Assembly: GCF_014269205.2 (NCBI RefSeq)
Contig: NZ_JABWRY020000001.1
Span: forward strand, 5,070,001-5,134,000
Direction of reading: 5' to 3'
Source of the DNA: Pseudomonas kermanshahensis
GTDB taxonomy: Bacteria > Pseudomonadota > Gammaproteobacteria > Pseudomonadales > Pseudomonadaceae
Length of the DNA: 64,000 nt
The position numbers were made by a program, and so were the translations under genes. Numbering within the stretch: the stretch's first letter is position 1; each line of letters starts with the position of its first letter. Of this stretch, positions 21,186-29,311 are shown one piece after another. The notes under the pieces are model-generated. The model searched no databases and was not told where the DNA came from. It worked only from the letters and a program-made list of their open reading frames with translations.

Positions 21186-21605
21186 TTATTCCCGGTCTTT
21201 GAGCTTGTCGGAGTACTCGTGGGCGTGGTCCGGGCTGTGGTGCTTGCCATCGGCGGCACGGCTTTGCTCGGCACCCTGCCACAGGCGCTCCAGGTCGTAG
21301 AACTGGCGGGCAGCGGCGGTCATCATGTGCACGATGACATCGTTCAGGTCCAGCAGCACCCAGTCGCTGTCGCCCTTGCCTTCTTCACCCAGGGGTTGAG
21401 CACCCTTGGCCTTGACGGCTTCACGGACCTTTTCGGCCATCGCGTTGATCTGGCGGTTGGACGTACCGGTGGCAATGATCATGTAGTCGGTCAGGCTGTG
21501 CTTTTCACGCACGTCGATGACCTGGATATCCTGGGCCTTGACGTCTTCCAGCGCTGCCTTGGTCACTTGGACCAGTTCTTCGCCGTAAATTTTCTGCTTG
21601 GTCAT
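21186..21605 (-). CDS. rsfS: Ribosomal silencing factor RsfS
   Basis: 139 aa. Binds L14 and blocks subunit joining in slow growth. Family core DVREKHSLTDYMIIATGTSNRQINAMAEKV and the downstream EGKGDSDWVLLDLNDVIVHMM are present. ATG at 21605 gives the typical MTKQKIYGEEL start; a TTG five codons upstream is in frame but lacks a ribosome site. C-terminal 25 residues are highly charged. Confidence 0.95.
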   Translation of the reverse strand: MTKQKIYGEELVQVTKAALEDVKAQDIQVIDVREKHSLTDYMIIATGTSNRQINAMAEKVREAVKAKGAQPLGEEGKGDSDWVLLDLNDVIVHMMTAAARQFYDLERLWQGAEQSRAADGKHHSPDHAHEYSDKLKDRE

Positions 21606-21647
21606 ATAAAACTCGTTCAACTTGTTGGATGAGGTGCCGGAGCACCG

Positions 21648-22307
21648 TCAGTTAGGCACACGATACAGTTCGTGTGCCTCGATGTAGGCCAGTACGGCGT
21701 CCGGCACCAGGAACCTCACCGATTTGCCGCTGGCCAGCAGCTGTCGGATCTGTGTAGCCGACACCGCAAGCGGTGTCTGCCAGACGAACGAAATATTTCC
21801 CGCCGGGCCGGACATGGCGGTGGGATCGCTCTCGGAGCGCGCAGCCAACAGGTTGCGCAGCTCGTCAGGGGGTTCAACGTCGGCATCCGGGCGTTGCAAC
21901 ACCAGGATGTGACAGTGTTGCAGCAGCTCTTCCCAGCGGTGCCAGGCGGGCAGGCCACAAAAGGCATCCCAACCCAACACCAGGAACAGCTGGTCGTCAG
22001 CGCCCAGTTCGGCGCGGATCGACTCCAGGGTGTCGATGGTGTACGACGGCTTGTCGCGGGCAAGCTCGCGGGCATCCACGCTCAGGCAGGCAACACCCTG
22101 CACGGCGCTGCGCACCATGGCCAGGCGATCTTGCGCGGCCACTTGCGGGGTGTCGCGGTGCGGCGGCCGGGCATTGGGCAACAGGCGCAACTCGTCCAAC
22201 GCCATCAACTCGGCCACTTCCAGCGCGCTGCGCAGGTGGCCGATGTGAACGGGGTCGAAGGTGCCGCCTAGAATGCCGATGCGCCGGACTGCCTGGGCCT
22301 TGCTCAA
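21648..22307 (-). CDS. nadD: Nicotinate-nucleotide adenylyltransferase
   Basis: 219 aa nucleotidyltransferase making deamido-[19 protein letters not shown] carries the (H/T)xGH nucleotide-binding motif, and the C-terminal [20 protein letters not shown] contains the ISSTxIR-like motif. The start is TTG at 22307, one base after the proA stop, with GGAGT in the end of proA about 9 nt upstream; no in-frame ATG precedes the conserved GGTFDP. Confidence 0.95.
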   Translation of the reverse strand: MSKAQAVRRIGILGGTFDPVHIGHLRSALEVAELMALDELRLLPNARPPHRDTPQVAAQDRLAMVRSAVQGVACLSVDARELARDKPSYTIDTLESIRAELGADDQLFLVLGWDAFCGLPAWHRWEELLQHCHILVLQRPDADVEPPDELRNLLAARSESDPTAMSGPAGNISFVWQTPLAVSATQIRQLLASGKSVRFLVPDAVLAYIEAHELYRVPN

Positions 22308-22308
22308 C

Positions 22309-23580
22309 TCAGCAGGACTCCTGGCCGCGTAGCTGGCCGTCGCCGATCACCACGTACTTCTCGCAGGTCAGGCCTTCTAGGCCAACCGGGCCGCGGGCAT
22401 GCAACTTGTCGGTGGAGATACCGATCTCCGCGCCCAGGCCGTACTCGAAACCGTCGGCGAAGCAGGTTGGGGTATTGAGCATCACCGACGCCGAGTCGAC
22501 CTCTGCCATGAATTGGCGGGCCTGGCCCTGGTGCTCGGTGATGATCGAATCGGTGTGGTGCGAGCCATAGTGGTTGATGTGTTCGATGGCCTGGTCCAGG
22601 TCATCGACTACACGAATCGACAGGATCGCATCCAGGTATTCGGTGTGCCAGTCGTCTTCGCTGGCCGGCTTGGCCGCGATGAGCGCACGCGTGCGCTCGC
22701 AGCCACGCAGTTCGACGCCCTTTTCCTGGAAACGGCGGGCCATTTCCGGCAGGAAGCGCTCGGCTACACGCTGGTCGACCAGCAGGGTTTCCATGGCGCC
22801 ACAGATGCCGTAGCGGTAGGTCTTGGCGTTGAAAGCGACGCGCCAGGCCTTGTCCAGGTCGGCATGTTCGCTGACATAGACATGGCAGATGCCGTCCAGG
22901 TGCTTGATGACCGGCACCCGCGCATCGCGGCTGATACGTTCGATCAGGCCACGGCCACCGCGCGGCACGATCACATCGACGAACTCGGGCATGCTGATCA
23001 GCGCGCCCACGGTTTCGCGATCGGTGGTCTCGACCACTTGCACTACCGCCGCCGGCAGACCGGCCTCGGCCAGGCCACGCTGGATGCAGGTGGCGATGGC
23101 ACGGTTGGAGTGGATGGCCTCGGAGCCGCCACGCAAGATAGTCGCATTGCCGGACTTCAGGCACAGGCTGGCGGCATCGATGGTCACGTTGGGGCGCGAT
23201 TCGTAGATGATCCCGATCACCCCCAGGGGGGCACGCATCTTGCCGACCTGAATACCCGATGGGCGGTAGCTCATGTCGCGGATGGCGCCGACCGGGTCCG
23301 GCAGGCTGGCCACCTGGCGCAGGCCCGTGATCATGCCGTCGATACGCGCCGGGGTCAGCGCCAGGCGGTCGAGCAGTGCGGGCTCCAGGCCATTGGCGCG
23401 GCCTGCGGCGAGGTCCAGTGCGTTGGCGGCGGTCAACTCGGCGCGGGCAGCGTCCAGTGCATCGGCAGCCGCTTGCAGGGCGCGGTTCTTCTGCGCGGTG
23501 CTGGCACGGCCGATCACCCGGGAAGCCTGGCGAGCAGCGCGACCCAAACGGGTCATGTAGTCAAGAACGGACTCAGTCAT
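22309..23580 (-). CDS. proA: Gamma-glutamyl phosphate reductase
   Basis: 423 aa NADPH-dependent aldehyde-dehydrogenase-type enzyme, second step of proline synthesis. [31 protein letters not shown] is the family signature, and the catalytic Cys lies in [14 protein letters not shown]. The ATG at 23580 gives [13 protein letters not shown]; a longer in-frame extension upstream runs through intergenic sequence and is rejected. First gene of the long - strand run. Confidence 0.97.
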   Translation of the reverse strand: MTESVLDYMTRLGRAARQASRVIGRASTAQKNRALQAAADALDAARAELTAANALDLAAGRANGLEPALLDRLALTPARIDGMITGLRQVASLPDPVGAIRDMSYRPSGIQVGKMRAPLGVIGIIYESRPNVTIDAASLCLKSGNATILRGGSEAIHSNRAIATCIQRGLAEAGLPAAVVQVVETTDRETVGALISMPEFVDVIVPRGGRGLIERISRDARVPVIKHLDGICHVYVSEHADLDKAWRVAFNAKTYRYGICGAMETLLVDQRVAERFLPEMARRFQEKGVELRGCERTRALIAAKPASEDDWHTEYLDAILSIRVVDDLDQAIEHINHYGSHHTDSIITEHQGQARQFMAEVDSASVMLNTPTCFADGFEYGLGAEIGISTDKLHARGPVGLEGLTCEKYVVIGDGQLRGQESC

Positions 23581-23876
23581 GGGTTCGGTGTCTTGGCGAA
23601 GGGGAAATCGGCTGATTATAACTGTCGCGCAGGTATACGCCCAGCGGCGGGTGGCGGATGGTAGAAAATGGCGGGCTTGGTTTGGTTTTTTTAATACCCG
23701 GGAGGTCGGGCGCCGCATGCGCGGCGCTCGATCTCCCAGGCATCAACCCCCCCCAAGACGAACACCTCTCAGCCCCCCAAGAAACATACAGATACCATTC
23801 AACCACCCACCCGGTTCAGCCTCGATTAAGCCATTCATTGCTATCATCCAGGCCTTTGAAGCCACGAACAGCCAGC
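23581..23876. promoter_or_regulatory. Divergent intergenic region proA/mpg
   Basis: 296 nt without a convincing gene. It holds the palindrome at 23700-23737, a T-rich stretch just before it and a C-rich, G-poor stretch at about 23745-23800. Must contain promoters for both directions; none is clear by eye. Confidence 0.4.
23700..23737. repeat. 17-bp imperfect palindrome between proA and mpg
   Basis: Arms 23700-23716 and 23721-23737 pair across a 4-nt loop with two G-U pairs if read on the + strand. A TTTTTTTAATA run precedes it on +, so neither strand shows the stem-then-T-run order of a terminator. It sits where two divergent promoters are expected. The core GGGCGCCGC/GCGGCGCTC resembles another P. 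putida repeat type. Confidence 0.65.
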
Positions 23877-24545
23877 ATGCCAGCCCTGCCCGACCGCTTT
23901 TTCGACCGTGACGCCCAAACCCTGGCCAAGGAGCTGCTGGGCAAGGTCATCCGCCATCGCCAGGGCGACTTGTGGCTGGCCGCGCGCATCATCGAGACCG
24001 AGGCCTACTACCTGACCGACAAAGGCAGCCATGCCTCGCTCGGGTATACGGACAAGCGCAAGGCCCTGTTCCTCGACGGCGGGCACATCTACATGTACTA
24101 CGCCCGCGGTGGCGACTCGTTGAACTTCAGCGCCCATGGCCCGGGCAATGCGGTGCTAATCAAGTCCGCCTTCCCTTGGCAGGATGACCTCTCGAACGCC
24201 AACAGCCTGGCGCAGATGCAACTGAACAACCCCGACGCCAGCGGCAACCTTCGCCCGGCCGAGCGGCTGTGCGCAGGCCAGACCCTGTTATGCCGTGCAC
24301 TGGGCCTGAAAGTGCCGCACTGGGACGCGCAGCGGTTCGACCATGAGCACCTGTACGTCGACGACTGCGGCATCGCCGTGCCACGGGTGATCCAGGCTGC
24401 GCGCCTGGGCATCCCGCAGGGCCGCGACGAGCACCTGCCATACCGCTTCGTCGATGCCGAATACGCCCGCTTCTGTACACGGAACCCGCTGCGACGCGGC
24501 CAAGTCGAAGGCCGAGACTTCTTCATTCATCAACAAGGAAACTGA
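23877..24545 (+). CDS. mpg: 3-methyladenine DNA glycosylase (AAG/MPG family)
   Basis: 222 aa base-excision enzyme. ELLGKVIRHRQGD, IIETEAYY with the expected catalytic Glu, DKGSHAS, MYYARGGDSLNF and AGQTLLCRALGL match the AAG fold. The ATG at 23877 (MPALPDRFFDRDAQTLAKELLG) is preferred; the frame is open further upstream, but that part is low-complexity and unlike the family. Ends 3 nt before the DedA-PAP2 gene, so the two share a transcript. Confidence 0.93.
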   Translation: MPALPDRFFDRDAQTLAKELLGKVIRHRQGDLWLAARIIETEAYYLTDKGSHASLGYTDKRKALFLDGGHIYMYYARGGDSLNFSAHGPGNAVLIKSAFPWQDDLSNANSLAQMQLNNPDASGNLRPAERLCAGQTLLCRALGLKVPHWDAQRFDHEHLYVDDCGIAVPRVIQAARLGIPQGRDEHLPYRFVDAEYARFCTRNPLRRGQVEGRDFFIHQQGN

Positions 24546-24548
24546 CAC

Positions 24549-25865
24549 ATGGGCCAATGGCTCGACAGCCTGACCGGCTGGCTAAGCGCCAACCCCCAGT
24601 GGCTTGGCCTGGCGATTTTCCTGGTGGCCTGCATCGAATGCCTGGCCATTGCCGGCATCATCGTGCCTGGCACCGTGCTGCTGTTCGCGGTCGCCGTGCT
24701 GGCCGGCAGCGGCACCTTCAGCCTGGGCGAGACGCTGTTGCTGGGCTTTCTCGGCGGCTTGCTGGGTGATGCACTGTCGTACACGGTCGGCAAGTATTTC
24801 CACCAGAACATCCGCCGCCTGCCACTGCTACGCCACCACCCGGAATGGATCGGCAGCGCCGAAACCTACTTCCAGCGTTATGGCATCGCCAGCCTGCTGG
24901 TCGGGCGCTTCATTGGGCCGCTGCGGCCCATGCTGCCGATGGTCGCCGGCATGTTCGACATGCCACTGCCACGCTTCATTGCCGTCAGCCTGGTGGCAGG
25001 CGCCGGCTGGTCGGTTGCCTACCTGCTGCCTGGCTGGGCCACGGGCGCCGCCATGCGCCTGCCTTTACCGGAAGGCTTCTGGCTGGATGCGGGCATCCTT
25101 GCCGGTGCGTTGGCGGTGCTCATCGGCCTGAGCCTGAACAGCAGCATCCGCGATCAACGCCACGGCACTCGGCTGATCGCCGGCTTGAGCTTCGCGGCCC
25201 TGGCCGGGGTATTCCTGGGCTGGCCGTACTTGCACGAATTCGATCAGGGCGTGATGACACTGGTGCAGGAACACCGCAGCCAAGTCATCGACGGCACCGT
25301 GGTACTGGTGACACGGCTGGGTGATTTTCGCACGCAGTTTTTCCTCGGTGGGCTGCTGACCGGCCTGCTGCTGCTCGCCCAACAATGGCGCCATGCACTG
25401 TTTGCGGGCGGCGCATTGATGGGTACGGCGATTGCCAATGGCACGCTCAAGTGGCTATTCGCCCGCGCGCGGCCCGAGGTGCTGACCGACCCACTGACCA
25501 GCTACAGCATGCCCAGCGGCCACAGCTCGGCGTCGTTTGCGTTCTTTTTGGTAATGGCGGTGCTGGCGGGGCGTGCCCAGCCGCCGCGGATGCGCCTGAC
25601 CTGGGTGTTGCTGGGGTGCATTCCTGCCTTGGCGATTGCGTTGTCGCGGGTTTACCTGGGGGCGCACTGGCCGACCGATATTCTGGCCGGCGCCTTGCTG
25701 GCGTGCTGCGTCTGCGCGGTTAGCCTGACCTTGGTGCAGCATCGCCAGCCGCTTCCAGCACTGCCGCTGCGGGTGTGGTGGTTGGTGCTGCCGGCGTGTA
25801 TAGCGCTGTTGGCGTTCTTTGCCATGCACGCGCTGCCGCAGGCTTTGGAGCGGTATCAGTATTGA
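24549..25865 (+). CDS. DedA - PAP2 phosphatase fusion membrane protein
   Basis: 438 aa, two domains. Residues about 1-190: DedA/SNARE-associated membrane domain (IAGIIVPGTVLLF, GLLGDALSYTVGKYF, GRFIGPLRPMLPMVAGM with the conserved Arg). Residues about 200-438: PAP2 phosphatase with all three motifs, K-x6-RP (KWLFARARP), PSGH (YSMPSGHSS) and SR-x5-H-x3-D (SRVYLGAHWPTD). DedA proteins are tied to polyprenyl-phosphate translocation and PAP2 enzymes dephosphorylate lipid pyrophosphates, so a lipid-carrier recycling role is inferred. Transcribed with mpg. Confidence 0.9.
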   Translation: MGQWLDSLTGWLSANPQWLGLAIFLVACIECLAIAGIIVPGTVLLFAVAVLAGSGTFSLGETLLLGFLGGLLGDALSYTVGKYFHQNIRRLPLLRHHPEWIGSAETYFQRYGIASLLVGRFIGPLRPMLPMVAGMFDMPLPRFIAVSLVAGAGWSVAYLLPGWATGAAMRLPLPEGFWLDAGILAGALAVLIGLSLNSSIRDQRHGTRLIAGLSFAALAGVFLGWPYLHEFDQGVMTLVQEHRSQVIDGTVVLVTRLGDFRTQFFLGGLLTGLLLLAQQWRHALFAGGALMGTAIANGTLKWLFARARPEVLTDPLTSYSMPSGHSSASFAFFLVMAVLAGRAQPPRMRLTWVLLGCIPALAIALSRVYLGAHWPTDILAGALLACCVCAVSLTLVQHRQPLPALPLRVWWLVLPACIALLAFFAMHALPQALERYQY

Positions 25866-25878
25866 TGTTGCCTGTTCT

Positions 25879-25963
25879 GGCCTCTTCGCGGGGCAAGCCC
25901 GCTCCCACAGGCAGTCTGCCATGCACCACACCTGTGGGAGCGGGCTTGCCCCGCGAAGAGGCC
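25879..25963. repeat. Inverted REP pair
   Basis: Facing half-sites GGCCTCTTCGCGGGGCAAGC... and complement between the convergent DedA-PAP2 and LON-domain genes. Confidence 0.9.
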
Positions 25964-25984
25964 ACAACAAGCCACAGTGATCAG

Positions 25985-26575
25985 TCAGGCAAACAGCTCA
26001 CCCTGAATCCGCTCCAACAGCCTTTGAATCTCTTCCAGCCGCAACTGCGGCGAGTCGATGCTCAGCAGGTCCAGCTTGTCCTCTTCCATGAACGGCAGCA
26101 GATACGCCAGCTGATTGGCCAACGCCTGCCGCCCATCCACCGGCCGCGGCATGTCCAGCGCCTCGACCATCGGGTGCTCACCCAGGGCAACCAGCAATGC
26201 CAGCAGGTCTTCGTCCGCCTCGCCCAGGGGGCTATCAGCCAGCTCCGGCAACCACTGCACCTGCCCGACCAGTAACTGGTCCTTCTGCACCTCGGTCTGC
26301 TCCAGGTTGAAACGCCGCACCCCTTCGACACGGATACCCAGCAAGCCGTTATCCTGCTGCACGAAGTCGCGGATCATCGCCTCGCAACCGATCGAAGCAA
26401 CCGTCGGTGGCGCTTTGCCAACCTGCTCCCCTTCCAGGATGCACACCACCCCAAAGCCCTCGCCCTGCTTCATGCAGCGGCTGATCATGTCCAGGTAGCG
26501 CGCCTCAAAAATCTGCAAATCGAGGAAGCACCCCGGAAACAGCACGGTATTGAGGGGAAACAGCGGTAGCGTCAT
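25985..26575 (-). CDS. LON N-terminal (substrate-binding) domain protein
   Basis: 196 aa. Only the LON/PUA-like N-terminal domain is present (LPLFPLNTVLFPGCFLDLQIFEARYLDM), with no AAA or protease part; it is complete for this stand-alone family. Function is not established. The ATG at 26575 follows GAGGAG by 5 nt; a GTG one codon earlier is too close. It follows lrgB by 9 nt and is likely in the same operon. Confidence 0.88.
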   Translation of the reverse strand: MTLPLFPLNTVLFPGCFLDLQIFEARYLDMISRCMKQGEGFGVVCILEGEQVGKAPPTVASIGCEAMIRDFVQQDNGLLGIRVEGVRRFNLEQTEVQKDQLLVGQVQWLPELADSPLGEADEDLLALLVALGEHPMVEALDMPRPVDGRQALANQLAYLLPFMEEDKLDLLSIDSPQLRLEEIQRLLERIQGELFA

Positions 26576-26584
26576 CACAACTCC

Positions 26585-27301
26585 TCAAGCCACCAGGCTG
26601 ACCGCCAGCGGCAGGAACACCGCCGTGGCCACCCCCATCAGGCTCATCGCCAGCGCGGCGAAAGCGCCGCATTCATCACTTTCCTGCAGGGCCACCGAAG
26701 TGCCCACCGCATGCGCGGTCACGCCCAGCGACATGCCGCGCGCCTCAGGGCTGTGCACACCGAGGCGGGTCAACAGCGCCGGGCCGAAGATCGCACCGAT
26801 AACGCCGGTGATCAGCACGAACACCGCGGCCAGCGCCGCCACGCCACCAATCTGCTCGGCCACCAGCATGGCGATCGGCGACGTCACCGACTTCGGCGCC
26901 ATGGTCATCAGGATCATGTGTTCGGCGCCGAACCACCAGCCCAGCAGCAGGCAGCAGACCGTGGCGAACAGGCCTCCGATTACCAGCGTAGTAAATGTCG
27001 GCCAGAACAGTTGGCGAATACGCCGCAGGTTGAGGTAGAGCGGCACGGCCAGGGCCACGGTGGCGGGCCCCAGGAGCGTGTTCATGATCTCGGTACGCTG
27101 GCGGTACTCGCTGTAGTCGATGCCGCACACCAGCAGCACGCCAATTACCAGCAGCATCGACACCAATACCGGCTGCAGGAAGATCCAGCGGGTCTTCTCA
27201 TAGCCCGCAAGCACGACCTGATAGGCCCCCAGGGTAATGCCGATGCCAAACAAAGGATGGTGGATGACTGCATCGAGCGCGCCTTGCCAGTCGAGCATCA
27301 T
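26585..27301 (-). CDS. lrgB: LrgB/CidB family membrane protein
   Basis: 238 aa with about seven to eight membrane spans. Family stretches GPATVALAVPLYLNLRRIR, MAPKSVTSPIAM and GVTAHAVGTSVALQESDECGAFAALAMSLMG are evident. LrgAB/CidAB proteins affect autolysis and transport of small carboxylates such as pyruvate or glycolate, depending on species. ATG at 27301 overlaps the lrgA stop by 4 nt (ATGA). Upstream extension of the frame runs into lrgA and is rejected. Confidence 0.9.
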   Translation of the reverse strand: MMLDWQGALDAVIHHPLFGIGITLGAYQVVLAGYEKTRWIFLQPVLVSMLLVIGVLLVCGIDYSEYRQRTEIMNTLLGPATVALAVPLYLNLRRIRQLFWPTFTTLVIGGLFATVCCLLLGWWFGAEHMILMTMAPKSVTSPIAMLVAEQIGGVAALAAVFVLITGVIGAIFGPALLTRLGVHSPEARGMSLGVTAHAVGTSVALQESDECGAFAALAMSLMGVATAVFLPLAVSLVA

Positions 27302-27660
27302 GGCTGCTCCTCGCGCTTGCCTTGGCGGTGGATGAGCTTCTGCATCAACACGCCGACGAACACCAGGGTCAGCAGGCATGAAATGAACAGTGCACCGGCA
27401 ATCGCCCAGAAGTCGGCGGCGATGTCCTTGGCATACACCATCACCCCCACCGCCGGCGGCACCAGCAGCAGTGGCAGGTAGCGCAGCAAGCTGCTGGCGG
27501 CTTCATTGAGCGGCTTGCCGACCTCCCCCCTGGCCATCAGGAAGCACAGCAGCAGCAACAGGCCGATGATCGGCCCCGGCAAAAACGGCACAAACAGGTG
27601 ATTGATCGCCGTACCCAGCAGTTGAAACAACACCAGCCAGGTCAAACCACGCAACAGCAT
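27298..27660 (-). CDS. lrgA: LrgA/CidA family holin-like protein
   Basis: 120 aa, four membrane segments. FLPGPIIGLLLLLCFL and LPLLLVPPAVGVMVY are family marks. ATG at 27660 is preceded by GGGAGGTGCTT with ideal spacing; the GTG at 27666 overlaps that ribosome site and is rejected. First gene of an lrgA-lrgB-LON-domain operon. Confidence 0.9.
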   Translation of the reverse strand: MLLRGLTWLVLFQLLGTAINHLFVPFLPGPIIGLLLLLCFLMARGEVGKPLNEAASSLLRYLPLLLVPPAVGVMVYAKDIAADFWAIAGALFISCLLTLVFVGVLMQKLIHRQGKREEQP

Positions 27661-27686
27661 AAGCACCTCCCTCGGGCATGGCGGCC

Positions 27687-27692
27687 ATTATA
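27687..27692 (-). promoter_or_regulatory. Candidate -10 box of lrgA
   Basis: A perfect TATAAT on the - strand, 27 nt before the lrgA ATG, preceded by GTGCT. The -35 position is weak, so an activator may be needed. On the + strand of the same 143-nt intergenic region a TTGACT at 27738 could be part of the promoter for the MaoC-like gene. Confidence 0.5.
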
Positions 27693-27803
27693 AGCACGCT
27701 AAGGGTATAAGCCGATAATCGCCGAAAAACGCGCAACTTGACTGAAACGGTGGGCCGTGCTGATCTTGCACCTTCGTACCAACTTACAACCTGGAGAGTC
27801 GCG

Positions 27804-28259
27804 ATGCCCTATGTACCGGTTACAGAGCTTTCGCAGTACGTTGGCAAGGAACTGGGCCGTTCTGCCTGGCTGAAAATCGACCAACAGCGCATCAACCTGT
27901 TTGCCGAAGCCACAGGCGATTTTCAGTTCATCCATGTCGACCCGGAGAAAGCGGCGAAAACACCGTTTGGCTGCACGATCGCCCATGGTTTCCTGACGTT
28001 GTCGCTGATCCCCACGCTGATGGAGGACATCCTGGTCCTGCCGCAAGGGTTGAAGATTGTCGTGAACTACGGGCTGGACAGCGTGCGGTTCATTCAACCG
28101 GTCAAGGTCGACAGCCAGGTGCGGCTGAAGATCGATCTCGCCGAAGTGCTCGAGAAAAAACCCGGCCAGTGGCTGCTCAAGGCAATCGCCACGCTGGAAA
28201 TCGAAGGGGAAGAGAAGCCTGCTTATATAGCGGAGTCCCTGTCGCTCTGTTTTGTCTGA
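27804..28259 (+). CDS. MaoC-like (R)-specific enoyl-CoA hydratase
   Basis: 151 aa hot-dog-fold protein. The hydratase 2 motif ([36 protein letters not shown]) contains the expected catalytic Asp and His. Such enzymes hydrate enoyl-CoA to (R)-3-hydroxyacyl-CoA, which in P. putida may feed polyhydroxyalkanoate synthesis; the substrate here is not known. The ATG at 27804 has CTGGAGAG upstream. It is followed by a GGGGCGC/GCGCCCC stem-loop. Confidence 0.88.
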   Translation: MPYVPVTELSQYVGKELGRSAWLKIDQQRINLFAEATGDFQFIHVDPEKAAKTPFGCTIAHGFLTLSLIPTLMEDILVLPQGLKIVVNYGLDSVRFIQPVKVDSQVRLKIDLAEVLEKKPGQWLLKAIATLEIEGEEKPAYIAESLSLCFV

Positions 28260-28268
28260 GTGATCGCC

Positions 28269-28285
28269 GGGGCGCTGTGCGCCCC
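28269..28285 (+). terminator. Short stem-loop after the MaoC-like gene
   Basis: GGGGCGC (28269-28275), loop TGT, GCGCCCC (28279-28285), 9 nt after the stop. No T-run, so termination strength is uncertain. Confidence 0.5.
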
Positions 28286-28393
28286 ATTCGCGACAGGCCC
28301 CCGATACAATCCACAAACCCCGCGCACTCGCGTAAACTGCGAGCCTTCGCGCAGCCTCGGGCTGCCCCTGTCGATTTACCAAAGGTGCCCGCC

Positions 28394-29272
28394 ATGCCCT
28401 GGCTGCAAGTACGCCTGGCCATCAGCCCGGAACAAGCCGAAACCTACGAAGACGCCCTGCTTGAAGTAGGCGCCGTCTCGGTCACGTTCGTGGACGCAGA
28501 AGATCAGCCGATCTTCGAACCCGACCTCAACACCACCCCGCTGTGGTCGCACACTCACCTGCTGGCCCTGTTCGAGGCCGATGCCGAGCCCGAGCAGGTG
28601 TTCGCCCACGTCCGCCTGCTGACCGGCGCCGACCTGCCCGAGCACCAGGCTGAAGTGATCGAAGACCAGGACTGGGAGCGCAGCTGGATGGACAACTTCC
28701 AGCCGATGCGCTTCGGCCGCCGCCTGTGGATCGTGCCAAGCTGGCACGAAGCGCCGGACAAGGACGCGGTAAACCTGCTGCTCGACCCAGGCCTGGCGTT
28801 CGGCACCGGTACCCACCCGACCACCGCCTTGTGCCTGGAATGGCTCGACGGCCAACAACTCGAAGGCACCCAAGTGCTGGACTTTGGCTGCGGCTCGGGG
28901 ATTCTGGCCATTGCCGCCCTGCTGCTGGGCGCGCGCGAAGCGGTCGGTACCGACATCGACGTGCAGGCCATTGAAGCCTCGCGCGACAATGCCCAGCGCA
29001 ATGGCATCGCCGACGAGAAGCTGGCGCTGTACCTGCCCGAGCACATGCCGGCCATGCAGGCTGACGTACTGGTCGCCAACATCCTGGCCGGCCCGCTGGT
29101 CTCGCTGGCGCCGCAGTTGTCTGGCCTGGTCCGCCCTGGTGGCCTGCTGGCACTGTCGGGCATCCTTGCCGAACAAGGCGATGAAGTGGCTGCTGCCTAC
29201 GCCGCCGACTTCGAGCTGGACCCGATCGCCGTACGCGATGGTTGGGTGCGCATCAGTGGTCGCCGCCGTTAA
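28394..29272 (+). CDS. prmA: Ribosomal protein L11 methyltransferase
   Basis: 292 aa. N-terminal substrate-recognition domain ([16 protein letters not shown]...), then a Rossmann methyltransferase with motif [42 protein letters not shown] and [14 protein letters not shown]. Trimethylates L11 residues. ATG at 28394 preceded by AAAGGTG; the upstream frame overlaps the MaoC-like gene in another frame and is rejected. Confidence 0.96.
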   Translation: MPWLQVRLAISPEQAETYEDALLEVGAVSVTFVDAEDQPIFEPDLNTTPLWSHTHLLALFEADAEPEQVFAHVRLLTGADLPEHQAEVIEDQDWERSWMDNFQPMRFGRRLWIVPSWHEAPDKDAVNLLLDPGLAFGTGTHPTTALCLEWLDGQQLEGTQVLDFGCGSGILAIAALLLGAREAVGTDIDVQAIEASRDNAQRNGIADEKLALYLPEHMPAMQADVLVANILAGPLVSLAPQLSGLVRPGGLLALSGILAEQGDEVAAAYAADFELDPIAVRDGWVRISGRRR

Positions 29273-29311
29273 GCGCGCTAGAATAACTTTTGTACAACCC
29301 CGGATCGCCGC

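Noticed and set aside
23658-23876. N-terminal extension of mpg
   Set aside because: The extra 73 residues cross the palindrome and are low complexity; family proteins start near the ATG at 23877.
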